64,000 nt of DNA from Gnetum montanum (lineage: Eukaryota > Streptophyta > Gnetopsida > Gnetales > Gnetaceae). The stretch's first letter is position 1. Every line of letters begins with the position of its first letter. A model generated the notes under the pieces. The model saw only the letters and a program-made list of their open reading frames with translations, was not told where the DNA came from and did no database searches. The position numbers and the translations under genes were made by a program. Below are positions 1 to 11,964 of this stretch, piece after piece. Location: contig MNCI01000986.1 of the NCBI GenBank assembly GCA_015680685.1, positions 668,951 to 732,950 of the forward strand. The letters are read 5' to 3'.

Positions 1-200
1 AAAATACCAAAAAAATCACATACCTCAGACTTGCTTAACCATACACCGTGACACTTACAAGCAAGCCTGGGAAGACAACGAACGATTAACCCCAAGTGTT
101 TCTTGTGGTGTTAAGGCATTTAGTCTGCGGAGTTCGACTGGATCGCGCGTGCACGCTCGTATTCGTATGGTTGAGTGTAGGGGTACCTCACCACTCATCA
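1..200 (+). repeat. LTR, 3' part (U5 side) of a gypsy-lineage element
   Basis: Reverse-complementing this stretch gives a sequence starting TGATGAGTGGTGAGGTACCCC, closely matching the LTR starts at 25703 and 34812. It includes the 'actccgcagac' block and the 'agtctgaggtatgtgattttt' block in the same order. The LTR ends at CTCATCA (194-200). The next bases do not match the TGGCACCGTTGCCGAGG primer binding site of the complete element, so the junction is deleted or rearranged. Confidence 0.75.
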
Positions 201-257
201 CCTATTAATCTCACTACAACATAGTTTGAATTAATTACCACCAAAGTAAAATTAATC

Positions 258-1440
258 ATGGCTGAAACTAGGGCAAAACATGCTGAGAATGAGCTTCATA
301 GATTATAAGAAGAGCTTGTAGCCCTAAAAGCATAAAGGAGAGATCCAACTTAGCTCATAGCACTAGAGCAGATAGCATAATTCAAAACTAAGCAAATGAA
401 TTTCCTCCATAAGAACAATAAAGATATAGCAGATGAGAAAGAAAAGGTAGCATGAAAAGCTTCAGTAGCTAAAGCCCAATCATATGCCCATGCCAAAGCA
501 CTTGCTGCCTTATAGGAAGAAAATAAACAACTTGTTGCAAACAACATGAAGTTGACCATAGTAGAAAAGTAGAAAACCACTATAGAAGAAAGCATCCATA
601 AGTTGAGAGAGTAGTTGATGATGGTCAACCAAGATACGAGTTGCCTTGTAAGAGAAAACAAAACCCTCTTTATGGAGGAGGTACATGCCATCCAACAGAA
701 ATCAGCTCATGGTAAAATGATGCCAAGAAACATGAAAGGCTCAAAGAACACTTCTAAGACCAAGTAGGCATGTACAAGTCGATAAATGAGAAAGAGATCC
801 AAATGGAAAAGGCCAAAATCAGTTCGATTGTAGCACAAAATCCAAATTGGCAACTCATCTTGGATAGTATGGCTTAGACCTATCAAGCAAAAGTGAAAAA
901 TAAAGGCCTACAGATAGAATACTTAAAAGAATACATGGCATTAGCAAACCTCTGTTATGCTAATCTAGCCATGGTAACAACAGGCAGGCCTAGAAATAAA
1001 CTGGAATAGTGAGTAGCAGCCACTTATGCTTTATATGAGAAGGAATTTGTAGATAGAAAAGATGTTCTACAAAAACTTCAAGTAGCAAACTTAAAACTAG
1101 AAGTAGTAAATGCTAGCTACTAGGGACAAAAGGATGTAGCAGCAAATTTGGCTAGAAGATTAATAGCTATCATGAACTTAGAGATAAGGCTAGAGCTTTT
1201 GAAGAAGAGCAATGATAGTTTGCAGCAGCTAATTAGATTTTTCCACAATTTCCATGTTCATGGAACGTGCTGAATCCATCCAACATTAGTTCATCAGCAT
1301 GAATGGTTCATGATCCAAGGATAGAAGAAGAGAAGTTGTAGGCGCTCTTGAACAAATACCAATTTAAGAAGCTTGATGACAAGGGGAAGAAACCTATGGA
1401 AGAGCCACCTCTACCTAGAACAACATGAGGCTACACTCAA
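258..1440 (+). pseudogene. Decayed coiled-coil protein frame inside the short gypsy element
   Basis: From ATG at 258 the plus strand reads as a long Glu/Lys/Gln/Ala/Leu-rich, probably coiled-coil protein broken by many stops. Most stops sit where CAG, CAA or CGA codons would be expected, which fits C-to-T decay. No enzyme motif is visible. It lies directly upstream of the polypurine tract and 3' LTR. That is where Athila-type elements carry an extra frame after pol, but no pol is present here. Its function is unknown; a structural or nucleic-acid-binding role is only a guess. Confidence 0.4.
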
Positions 1441-1626
1441 CCTTGCCAGATTTTATTTTTCATTTTTTGTCAAAATTGTCATGTCATGTGTTCATTTTTG
1501 TAAACTCCACTATGACACTACAAAGTCATGTATATAGAAGTTAGTGTCATGTAGATCTAGCTCCCAATTTTGTAAGGAACTCCATCCTGATTTTGTTTTA
1601 ACTCAAGGATAAGTTTTTAGTTAGTC

Positions 1627-1637
1627 ATGGGGGTATG
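1627..1637 (+). promoter_or_regulatory. Polypurine tract of the short gypsy element
   Basis: CATGGGGGTA immediately before the TGAT start of the 3' LTR. The complete element has the same tract and the same upstream context (ACTCAAGGAT ... TTAGTCATGGGGGTA), seen on the minus strand at 26531-26542. Confidence 0.65.
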
Positions 1638-2476
1638 ATAAATCCAAAAATTTTGAGCCAATGATATCATAGTTATGATATTGTATCTCACCATATGTTA
1701 TCATATAAACAATATTGCAGGGTGCATGCTAGCCCATATAAGCAACACTTAGGTGCATTGATTTGCAATAGATTTGATAGCCTAGTAACAAAACTCTTTC
1801 AATTTTTTTCTTGGATTCAGTACTTAGCAGTGTGATGTTTTGTAATTGAACGAAATCTTTATTTGAGTGTGATGTACTTGGATGCATTACATGACCAACA
1901 ATAAAGATCAAGATTACTCTACATCATTGCAGTAATACTTAGTTTTATTTCTATTTTCAATTAGTTTATTGTTTTATTATTTTCATAGTTAATGTTTATG
2001 ATTACTTGCGATTTACTTTTAATGTCATTAAGCGGAACCAGTACGATTGATCTTGAGTACGTAAGTGTAACTACTTGGTAACCTAGTAGTACTATCAGTT
2101 GGTATGCCTAATAGTGAGGTACTTGGTAATCCTAGTAGTAGTTGCATGAAGTACAAGGTGTGACTAGAAGATTAGGACCAGCTACTCGACACATAGGCTA
2201 GTTAGATTTGTTTTGCTGCTACTTAGATTTAGAAACTTTGACTTTCACATCATGATTAGTAGAAGCTTAATGTCCAATACAACATCAATATCATATATCT
2301 CACTGTGAGTTAAACCATATGAATTAATTTGACTAACTCACATGGAAAGATAATGCTCGCAAACGCTAACTAATTATTGGTATAATCACATTGCCTTATT
2401 TGCGAAGTTTGATTGGGATTTCACATGAACACTCATATCTCATATGGTTGGGTGTTGAATGCTCCACTGCTCATCA
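1638..2476 (+). repeat. 3' LTR of the short gypsy element (about 839 bp)
   Basis: It starts TGATAAATCC after the polypurine tract and ends TGCTCATCA at 2476, a TG...CA structure like the LTR copy at 1-200. The last 65 bases keep the 'catatggttgggtgttgaatg' block that corresponds to 'gtatggttgagtgtagggg' at 163-184. Near the U3 start lies a run of AT-rich palindromes such as ATGATATCAT at 1661-1670. The length is close to the 828-bp LTR at 25703. Confidence 0.6.
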
Positions 2477-2676
2477 AAAGGTTTCAACATCCATTGGAAG
2501 TGATAAGGACTTTGGTAGTAAGGGTTTTAACATTGGGGAATTCTACGATAAGAATTTTAATATGGATTTGATTTGAGGTACTAGGAAGGATAATTAGAGG
2601 TAGGATAGATTAATTGAGCGAGGATTTGTTGGTAAAGAGATTGATTTATTTGCCTAAGAAATTTGAAAATTTTATC

Positions 2677-3170
2677 ATGGCATCATCATAGGGTACACAA
2701 AAAAAATCTCTAATTGCAACTAATCTCAAAGAAATTCTAGTTACACAATGGGAGCATATGGTTAACAAAATGATATTGCTAAATAAAATTCATGAACAAA
2801 ATACAAAAATTATTTGAAGGTTATTAGCCCTTGAAGAGAAGATTGATGGAGAAAAGAAGACTAATACTTCTTCAAAGAATAATGAATAGACTTTGCTAAA
2901 ATTAGTAGAACTTGAAGCTAAGGTGGAGGAAAATAAAAATGAATCTAAACTTAAAGGAACAAAGATAAAGATGAGATCTGCAATCACAAAAGTTTTAAAA
3001 GAGCAATATGAAAAAAGAGTATAGGAAAAAAAGTTGCAATTTGTAGGTATCCTAAAGATAGAGGGTAAATTGTAGAAAATTTTGATTAAGAAAGTTGAAA
3101 ATTTTATAGATGATATGCATATAACTTCTCTAAACATTGATAAATTTTTTAGAGAATCATGTGAATAACA
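2677..3170 (+). pseudogene. LINE ORF1 remnant (coiled coil)
   Basis: From ATG at 2677 the frame reads as a Lys/Glu-rich helical protein (LALEEKIDGEKK, then LVELEAKVEENKN). It is followed by a segment around 'VIVKFHNVEYRAYLE' that resembles the nucleic-acid-binding part of L1 ORF1 proteins. Several in-frame TAG and TGA codons interrupt it. Its position just before an endonuclease-reverse transcriptase frame supports the ORF1 assignment. A gag-like origin is less likely. Confidence 0.45.
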
Positions 3171-3439
3171 AGAACCGCTTTGACATGTAATTGTTAAATT
3201 TCATAATGTAGAATATAGAGCATATTTGGAAATACCAAATCCACTTGAAGCATAGTCAGAATGGGAAAAGTATTTGGATAAACAAGGATCTTACTCAAAA
3301 AGAACTTGCAAAAAGGGTTGAACAATAAATGAAGGTTAAGATTACTTATGAAAAAGGTTTTGTAACATACTTAAATGCTCATAACATAGTAGTAATTATA
3401 AATAAGTAGTATTCAAAATTTATTTAAAGAATGTATAGG

Positions 3440-4150
3440 TCCTTGAAGGTGTGAATTCTTTAATATAGATAATGGAATTGCAAATAAAGTCATTTCATTA
3501 AATAGTATTAGTTTCTTTGATGGCTTTGATATTTTTGATTTTTTTGAAACTTGGGAAGATGTTCAATATGTAGATTTTGTAGCTTGTGGATTTATTAAAT
3601 TTGTTGCAAGAAACACAAGAGTAAGATGAAGAGGCAAACCTAGTAGTATTGCAGTGCTAATAAGGAAATCTCTTGAAAATTCTGTGCTTTTAGAAAACAT
3701 TAATGATCATAAAAAATATGTTTGGCTAAAAATCTTATGTCAGCATGGTTGTGCTTTCCTTGCTAAATGAATTATTTTTTCCCTAGAAATGTTACATTAT
3801 ATGATTCTATAGAGTTAACACATGATCATCCTTTTTAGTTCTTAGGTAGAGATATTGTAATATTTTCAACAAAAGGCTTAATGTTTATTTGTGGAGATTT
3901 TAATGTAAGGATAGATCCATAGTAAACAAAATTATTCAATGATAATATAATGTTGGTAGTTTAGACATTATTGAAGATCACAGGTAGACATGACATTCTA
4001 AAAATGGTACTATTAATAAGATGGATCAAAAACTATTACAATGAGTAAAAAATTTTGATTGTTTCTTTATCATTTACTTTCACAAGACCTCAAGATAACT
4101 CTTACGTTGATTTGCTTTTATATTCTTAAGAAGGTATTGAATTTATTAAG
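3440..4150 (+). pseudogene. LINE apurinic-like endonuclease remnant
   Basis: The translated pieces include 'FFETWEDVQYVD' (the ETW of the endonuclease core) and, further on, 'MFICGDFNVRIDP'. The GDFN motif is the conserved catalytic block of APE-type LINE endonucleases, which nick the target DNA to prime reverse transcription. Frameshifts and stops break the frame throughout. Confidence 0.6.
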
Positions 4151-4699
4151 AAGTTGAAAGTTGAAGAAGATTTAGTAGAATCTTGCTATCATCATGTAGA
4201 GTTTTTGTTACAAATTCAAATTATTTCTTATAAAACAAAAAATAAGAATGGAAAGAAAATTCATTATAGAGTCACCCCATAAATGAAGAAAAAATATATG
4301 GTTGCAGCACATAACAAATGGACTCTTGAAAGATAGCATAAGTAGCTTGAATAAATTTTGCTTACAACAATTAAGCAAGTTATGCGTTCACAACAATAGG
4401 GTGCCTAGAAATCTTGGTTTGATAAGGATTGCATTGCAAGCTAGATAGAATATTAAAAATGCAAATAAGAGTCACACACAAAGTTTAGTTAAGGCATATA
4501 AATATTTAATTAGAATCAAGAATAAAAAATTTATTAAGAAGCAACAAGAATATTTTGCTTACAACATTAAAAATGAACCTAGATAGTTTTTGTAGTGTTT
4601 TCATTATAAACCCTCTTCATAATTTAATTTTTATTTTCAAGATATTTGTTCATTTTACAATAACTATTTACAAGAGAAGATGATAATTCTAGTGCTATT

Positions 4700-6060
4700 A
4701 TACATCAAGCACCTCTCTAATTTACTCTTAAGGAAGTCATAAAGAGTATTAAAATGATAGCGTCTAACAAAGCTGTAGATTTAGATGGTTTGCATGCAAA
4801 ATTATCACAGTGGAAAATACCTTCTATTCATAGAGAAATTTTACATAGATTAAGAATTAGGTTACTATTGGAAAACTAGTAAAGTCATTTGGTTATATAA
4901 AAATGAGGATAAAAAATTTTGAACAATTATCAAATGATTATTATAAGAAATATTTTTGCTAAGTTATTGCACACTCTACTAGAAAAAGGAATCAATTCTT
5001 AAGCTAAATTTAACTAGGTTAGAGCAAGGTATCAAGCATGTTTTCGACAAAATCACTCCACTATTGATTACTTAGTTACTCTCACATGTTGCATGGAGTT
5101 TGTAAAAATGCCCAATAAAAAATTATTTTGTTTGTTTTATTGATTTTACAAAAGCATATGATTTGGTGATTCATACAAAAGTATGGTTGTGCTTACATAA
5201 AACTAGCCTCCCTTCAAATTTGATTGTAGAAACTCAAAGATTGTATGAGGAAGTGATTGTTGAAATTATAGATAACAATTCAAAGAAAAAATTTCAATTC
5301 CAAAGCAAAATTGAAGTTAAGCAAAGTTGTCCACTTTCTTTAACTCCCTTTGGTATTTTTATTGGTGAAATGTAGGAATGGTTATGTAATGACCAAGATA
5401 GTCACATGATCAAAATTGAATCCTAAGTAGTAAATCTTCTTTTATATTCAAATGATGCTACTTTGATCTCCACTATTGTACAACATATGCAAAATATGTT
5501 GCAAATTTTAGAAAACTATTATTTCTTATTTGGTCTTCAAGTGAATATGAATAAAACCAAATTGATGATCTAGGGTATAAGAAGTACTTATTATAACTTC
5601 CATTTTGAAGGTACCAATATAAAAATAGTTTATATTATTTTAAATATTTGGATCTCATTTATATGAACAATTACACGTAGAAAAAGTGCATAAAAAAAAG
5701 GATAACATCAAGTTTCAAGACTCTACGTGCTTCAAAATAAGTGCAAGGATTTAGGACTCTTGGCATGGAAGATTAGAAAAAAAAAATTTAAAATTGTAAT
5801 CTATCCTGCTGCATTATATGGATGTGTAGTTTGGGGACCTAGACTTAGTGCTAAAACTTAGAAAGATATTGAAAGCATACAAAAAAATTTTCTTCTTGAT
5901 GAGTTTAAGGGAAAGATACAAACACCTTACTCAATGTTATTATGTAAAAGTGATTTATTACCTTTAGAAGAAAAATTTGTATGTCAATTTATTACATATA
6001 CTTATAGCTTGCATATCTTAAGACAAGACAATTCTCTAAAGAATTCTTGAAAGTTCACAA
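4700..6060 (+). pseudogene. LINE reverse transcriptase remnant
   Basis: The best preserved part (about 5115-5375) reads 'CLFYDFTKAYDL'-like motif A sequence, with the catalytic Asp context FIDFTKAYD, followed by 'EVKQSCPLSLTPFGIFIGEM', the LINE motif B (usually VKQGCPLSPTLF). Downstream, 'LLLYSNDATLIS' is a decayed FADD-type motif C in which the catalytic Asp pair is damaged. A typical C-terminal region follows ('LLCKSDLLPLEEKFVCQFI'). It is non-functional. Confidence 0.65.
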
Positions 6061-6278
6061 GACCAGGTTGGTATTTCTAGGGAATGTAATGGTTAAGAAC
6101 ATAAAATATCTATTAGAAGAATATGCAACAAAATCCTAAGTATATTTACTAACTAGTCAAGCAAAATGGTCTTAACACAAATGTAGACTAATGTAAAAGG
6201 CAAGAGACAATTTTATTTACATCACATTAGATCTAATACACTAGATGTAGAAGCTTATAATAAAGTATTAGAATGCTA

Positions 6279-8075
6279 TCAATAAGCTTCCCTTAAGTAT
6301 TCAACTTGTTTAAGCCTATCCTGAAGTTGTTGAAAAGCATCATCATGTGTGAGCGTAGGGTTGAGAAACGAAGGATCAGTGAGGTGGGCTCTTAATTTTG
6401 CAACCTCTGCAGCCAAGCGTTGATTTTGTGCTTGGGCTATTTCAAGTTGCCACTCCAATATAATGCACTTGCTCCTCACTTCAAGAAGCTTTGATTGGGT
6501 TACAATGATGGTATTCAAAAGATCAAAGATATTCAAAATCCATTAACCAGTTCCCACTAATCGGTCTAGCAACTCCTCATGCTAGGTTGTACTTAATTTG
6601 CTGCTAATTCTTCTTGGGAACATTTGCACATCTCTCATTGTAGAAATGTCTAGTATAGATGCCATAGGTGCATTTAAGGCATTGGTAATTCTATCAAAAA
6701 TAACCTATGCAGCTATCTCCTATCCATGGTTTTGCATCACCAAGATAGTTTCTCCCTTGCCCTCCTCTAGACGCATCAAAAAAGTAGTAGCATTCCCAGA
6801 GATTTCTCGGAATTATTACTATTGAGGGAGAGATACCATTACCTCTTGGGCATCAAGATTTGATCTTATGGGCAACTACATTCTTTGGACTAAGAAAATT
6901 GACCCTCCTCCCTCCATCTAGTTGATGGTTCGAGCCACTTCATTAAGGCAACTCATTGTTTGATGATACATAAATGGGTTGCCACCACTTGTTCCTACTT
7001 GCTGCTCATGCTCATACAAAGTTGCTCTTAAATCTCACGCATGTATTCAAGGGCCACATGGGCCTTTGATATTGTTTCATGAGTGGGTGATGGAGGTGGT
7101 GGCCACTACTCCTCTTCTTGAGTGATCTTGGTAGGCACCTTATCTTTCATCATCTCTATCCAAGAAGTAGATGGAGCACATCAAATAGTGTCATTAGTAT
7201 AACATGTTCTACCTCCCCTCTTGCATAATTTTCTAATGAGGCATGGAAAAGAAAGTACCTTCATTCCACTTTCATTTAATTTAAATTTCTTATCTATCTG
7301 AAGATAGATTAGCTATGGAAGGTTGATGGGGAATTGACCACTTAAAGAAGCACACAAATGAGCAGAGAAAGCGGTGAATTTGCTTGGCCTCACTATTGGG
7401 TTGAGGTGGAAGGTTGTAATCTTAAAGTATGCATGCTTCATCGTGGTGAGTGTGCTAGACTCATTACGATCAACTCCATAACACTACTATGTCTATTCCT
7501 TCTTGATGTTAGGATTTGCTTACATTGGGATTTTTGCAAGGTTGGCCCTAGTTTTTGGTAATCAAAGGACCTTTGTGATGGCTTTCACTAAGTAGGACAT
7601 TAAAATGTCCTCGATTTTGACCATTGAATTGGCCTATCGATTGTTTTAGAAGAGATATGTCTCTCTAATGTACCACTTCCCGCTGGAAGTGATTTTGGAC
7701 CACATGGAAGAGTTCTACAGCTGAGCTTTAATTTTTGATAGTGCGAACTCCAAAAAAGATCCAAAGTTTAATTCTTGAAGCATTGATTTTTAAACCTTCC
7801 TATTTGTGATCTACTTGAGGTAAGCTTTCATCAAGGTCACCTTAAGTTTTGGTCTAGGCACATGTGTCTCATCTTGGTGAGACTATTCTATTGCAGTAGC
7901 TTCTTCGAGAATTTGTTGAATAGATTCCACTTCAGGCTCCTCCTAAAGAGGTCTCATTGCATGGGTTTTTACTTGCTTGTGGGTCTATTCTTAGCCCCTT
8001 CCTATTCTTGGCTACCTATCCATTGGTTAGGATGATCCTCCTTCTTGTGCATGTTTTCCCTTAGGTGTCATCTAC
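6279..8075 (-). pseudogene. Unidentified degraded minus-strand frames, coiled coil at the C-terminal end
   Basis: Reading the minus strand from an ATG at about 8070, a frame beginning MTPKGKHAQEGG runs with many stops, mostly transitions, through 'SIQQILEEATAIE' and 'QELNFGSFLEFALSKIKAQL'. It ends in an 85-residue stretch at 6279-6536 with heptad-like leucines ('LLEVRSKCIILEWQLEIAQ'). I recognise no family. It lies on the pol-downstream side of the minus-strand gypsy copy at 8960-15253, so it could be that element's extra 3' frame. It could also be an independent insertion. Confidence 0.3.
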
Positions 8076-8959
8076 AGTCACAACATAACCAAGGATTAGC
8101 ATTCAATGTGTAACTTATAACATTTAAGTACCTTTCTCATTGGGTGGTTACACTATAGGTTATGTTTGGACCATGGTAGATTGATTATTTTATTATTGTT
8201 TTGATGATTTTTAACTTAGAATGTTACTAGAGCTTATTGGAAGGGTTTAACTCTTATAATTTGATGTTTTAATGTTGGTTTCTTTGTTAAACCTTTGTGG
8301 GATTTAGAAAATTTCCAAAAAAAAATTCATCAAAAAATTAAGGTTTGTGGCCTCCACAATAGAAAGCTTATCTTTGATAGCTAAAAAGTCAAAGAATGGA
8401 GTGAATTGGACATATGGTTAGAAAGATACAACTCTTAGAAGGTTCTAGGCTATGAAAAATTCAAAAACTTCCCCCTCATTTATAAGAAAATGTGAAAAAT
8501 GCTAAGTGTTCATGCCTATTTAGAGGCGGGTGGACCCCTACATTAAAGAGATCCCATATATGGGGTCCTGTTGATGTATGGGCTCCATCTACGGAGCTTA
8601 TGACAAAAATTTCCACATTAAATATCTTCAAAAATACACAGAGATTTCTTGTGAAATTGGTGTCTATGGAGAGTTAGAGAAGCTGTGAACATGATGAAAA
8701 CATTAGAAGAGGGATGTAAAGTTCACAAAATTTGGAAAATTAGAGAATGACATTTTATGGAGAAATTACTTTAAGAAGCACACAGTTGGATGCATCAATG
8801 GGACACATGAAAGACTTGATTATTGAAATACCTAAGTATAAGAAACTTAACTATCCCAACCAAGAGATATGCAAGTGGGTCCTTCCCATTGTAGGCTTAT
8901 GTGCTTTTTGGCCTTGCATAAACTCAACTAAGGAGTCTATGAGTCCCACAGTTGATTAA
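8076..8959. other. No gene recognised
   Basis: AT-rich sequence between the unidentified minus-strand frames and the region homologous to the gypsy 3' untranslated part. The two 61-70 codon open frames here show no family features. I cannot place the missing second LTR of the neighbouring gypsy copy in it. Confidence 0.4.
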
Positions 8960-10381
8960 TGGTTATGAAAAGTTAAGAACTGAATTTGGAAGAATTTATC
9001 TAAGAATTTTGACACTTCAAACTAAGACATTGAACAAAAACATAGAAACTAGTAGTGAGGTGGGTTATGGAAAGTATTTATAGATGAGAGAAGAAATGGA
9101 ATGAAATTCCCAATCGTTGTCACATGAAGTCCCTTGTGGATTTTATGATTAAATGACCTAATAAAGTCTATCCTTAGTCCAAATCAAAAGCAACAACTTT
9201 TAGTGACTTTGCATAATCACTCTAAGACTAATCCATCCCCTCGAGACATAAGAATGCTCCCACAAATCAATCAACATTCCTTATTTGAGAAGAAAAGAGA
9301 AGCAAGAAGTGAGAAAGGGCCTTAGTTAGAGGGGACCTTCAAGCATGGGTAACATGTCTTTCTAGTATCATAACCAATACTTATAGCTCACTATTTTGTC
9401 TAAGGGCTGTGCTTTGAATTCCCATTGTGTTTTTTAATTTTTTTTTGAATTTTATATTTTGATGGATTTTTGCATGGAACCACACCATGCAAAGACTTAT
9501 TCAACTTCCTGTTATTGGTTGACACGTAATGGTAAGAAATTCATGAAAACACTCATGCACTTAAGCAAGTAGAGAGGCATAAAGAGTATTAAATCCCCTT
9601 GAAGTCACACCTTTTTCAAACCTTTGAATCTTTTCCAAGTTTGGAAACTACCAACGTCATAAGTTTGTTAATGTTTTATTAAATAAAAAGGGGCCTCATA
9701 CTTCCCAAACTAGGAAGATCATAGAGTTGGTATATGGGTGGATGACGTGGACTCACTACCTATTCCATGAAAAAGAAACGTTGTCTTAGTCATCGGTCAT
9801 CAAAATTCAAAAATAGAAACCATACATTAGTAATCAAAAACTTTAAGTACAAGCCACCATTAGCAAACAGGTACAACATCACTGTGTCCTATAGGCAACA
9901 AAGCACTTTTATTAGCAAAATATTAAGAAAATTCTTTCAAAATAAAGTAAAATATAAAAGAAATTGTAAAATATCCAAGAAAGATAAAATGTAGTAATAA
10001 TGTTATAAAACAAAAATTGGAAAAATAACAAAGTGTAAAACAAAAATGTATAAAAACAAAGAAAGTGTGAGACAAAAAAGTGTAAAAATAACAAAGTGTA
10101 AAACAAAAAATTATAAAATAAAAATGAGGAAAAACTAAGAAGCCACTTTAATAAGTAACATGGATGGCCATCTCCCCCAAGATTAGGTTAAAAGGAGAAG
10201 ATTTAAAAAATTGAGCGTCGGTGTCCATTTGATGAGGCATTGCTTGCATTGGCTTCCTTGGGCTCATGGAAAAGTTTGAGTTATTACATGTTGACCAGTT
10301 GCTTCTTGTTTGAGGTCTCAAGTTAGAAGGAAAAGTTTCATAAATGATGTAAGGCCCTTCTCATAATAGTTGGAACTTAGT

Positions 10382-11200
10382 TCATTGAGGTACGTGAGTG
10401 GGGTTCCAGTAGAGAACCTTGTCTCCAAGTTGAAATTTAACTTTCCTTATCCTAAGGTCATGACATTTTTTGTTGAATGCCTTGTGCACTTCATTCAAGG
10501 ACAAGGCCATCAATCGATTTTCATCTAGTACATTAAGGTTGATCAATCTTTCTTTTTGTGTTAGGCTAAGGTCAAGGTCTAAGTCACAAGCTATTGAAAG
10601 TGTACAAAGCTCAAATTGAATATGAAGAGTTGGAAGTTTTTCATACACCAGCTCATAGGAAGAGTATCCTATAGGAAGTTTCCATGTGTAATAGTAAGCC
10701 CAAAGGACATTGTTGAGTTTTGTGCAATAGTCTTTCCTATATTTGCTAATTGTTCTCATTAAGATCTTAGTGATCTCCCTATTAGTGACTTCAACTTGAT
10801 CATTGGCTTAGGGTGATAAAGTGTTATTAGTTTATGTTTGACCCCTAAGCGTTACATGAGCTTGTGAAAGGCAGTGCCTGTAAAATGAGTACTACTAGTA
10901 GAAATCAGTGCATGTGGCACCCCAAACCTATTTACAACATTTTGTTATACAAACCGCACAGTAGTAGAAGATTTACATTTAGTGGTTGTTGCTTCTGCCC
11001 ATTTGGTACAGTGGTCAAGAATGACTATTATGTTCACTTTTTTATTTTACATGGGTGTGATGGGATCCATGAAGTCTATGTACCAAATGTTGAAGGGTTC
11101 CAATGGTTGAATCCACTGTTGAGGCCCCTCCATTCAAGTAGTTATGCCACCATCTCATTGACAGTGTTCACAAGAGCAGAAAAATTAGAGAGCATTCCTA
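10382..11200 (-). pseudogene. Ty3/gypsy integrase fragment
   Basis: The 125-residue open piece at 10382-10759 reads 'KLNNVLWAYYYTWKLPIGYSSYELVYEKLPTL' and ends 'QLGDKVLYWNPTHVPQ'. This is the C-terminal half of a chromovirus/Athila-type integrase and parallels 28432-29226. The upstream part, carrying the first catalytic Asp region, continues to about 11200 with stops. The enzyme would insert cDNA into the genome; this copy cannot work. Confidence 0.7.
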
Positions 11201-11652
11201 AAGATTATTAGCCAGTGATACCCTACCAGTAGGATCTTAATGGGCATGTGTCTCCTTGCATAGTGACCTCCATAAGGGCCCTCATAAGTGTCTTGAAGAA
11301 TTCACATTTAATCTACATCAGGAACACATGAACAAACCATGCCATCAACATACACCTTGTAAAGGTGTCCATTGATTTCCATGAAGTGTTTGGCCTAATG
11401 AAGAAATTGTTGTTTCTTTCGATGATCTAACTCTTATGGTATCTCTTGAGTGAGAAGATAAGTGAGGATGTCATCATACTAGTTTGGTTTAGCGAGCACT
11501 TGTTCATTTATTACACTAGAAAAAATGAGTTCATCAGGAAATTAATTAGAGAGTAGGCTCTTCTCCTCTTTTTTATCCCATCATAACATAGACAAGTGAT
11601 CAGTGACCACATTCTTAGTTCCCTTTCGATCTACCATTGTAAGATTGAACTC

Positions 11653-11937
11653 CTATAAGATCACTAGCCATCGTATGACATAGGGGCTCACTGTCAGCTT
11701 GTTCATGAGGAAGTGAATGGCATTGTGATTAGTGTTCATAAACACTTTGTATCCAAGCATAGAGTGCCTGAATTTATCTAAGGCATACACCACTACCATC
11801 AGCTTTTTTTCTATTGTGGTGCAATTAAGTTGTGCATCCACAATGCTTCTACTTGCATAGTGGATATAATAAGGATGTTTTTGATCATCCAATTGCATAA
11901 GCATAGATCCCAAGGCATAGTTTGATGTATTTGCCAT
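11653..11937 (-). pseudogene. Ty3/gypsy RNase H fragment
   Basis: The sequence has the gypsy RNase H signature: 'SNYALGSMLMQLDDQKHPYYIHYASRS' followed by 'LNCTTIEKKLMVVVYALDKFRHSMLGYKVFMNTNHNAIHFLMNK', corresponding to the usual 'YTTTEKELLAVVFALEKFRSYLLG' and 'TDHAAL' blocks. The reverse transcriptase that should precede it is deleted at about 11940. Confidence 0.75.
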
Positions 11938-11964
11938 GATGTGAAATGGATAGGACCAATCAGG

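Larger units (their letters stand above)
1..2476 (+). mobile_element. Short Ty3/gypsy-lineage LTR element, non-autonomous looking
   Basis: The window opens inside an LTR that ends in CTCATCA at 200. A polypurine tract (CATGGGGGTA) ends at 1637 and a second LTR runs 1638-2476. Both LTR ends match, in reverse orientation, the LTRs of the complete gypsy element at 25703-35604, so this copy reads on the plus strand. The interior is only about 1.44 kb. It holds one decayed coiled-coil frame and no recognisable gag, protease, reverse transcriptase or integrase. The primer binding site expected straight after the first LTR is missing. I infer a non-autonomous or strongly deleted derivative whose start lies outside the window. 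Confidence 0.6.
2640..6240 (+). mobile_element. Decayed L1-type LINE (ORF1, endonuclease, reverse transcriptase)
   Basis: Three pieces follow in LINE order on the plus strand: a coiled-coil ORF1 remnant (2677-3170), an APE-type endonuclease remnant (about 3440-4150) and a reverse transcriptase remnant (about 4700-6060). Every part is broken by stops and frameshifts. No poly-A tail or target-site duplication is clear. The element is dead and its exact limits are uncertain. Confidence 0.7.

Noticed and set aside
2391-2576. A 61-codon open frame across the end of the short element's LTR
   Set aside because: It crosses the LTR border at 2476 and has no coding features.
10000-10130. AT-rich tandem-looking AACAAAGTGTAAAACAAAA repeats as a possible scaffold or origin element
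   Set aside because: They correspond to the 3' untranslated region of the gypsy family (compare 28320-28410) and are only low-complexity sequence.
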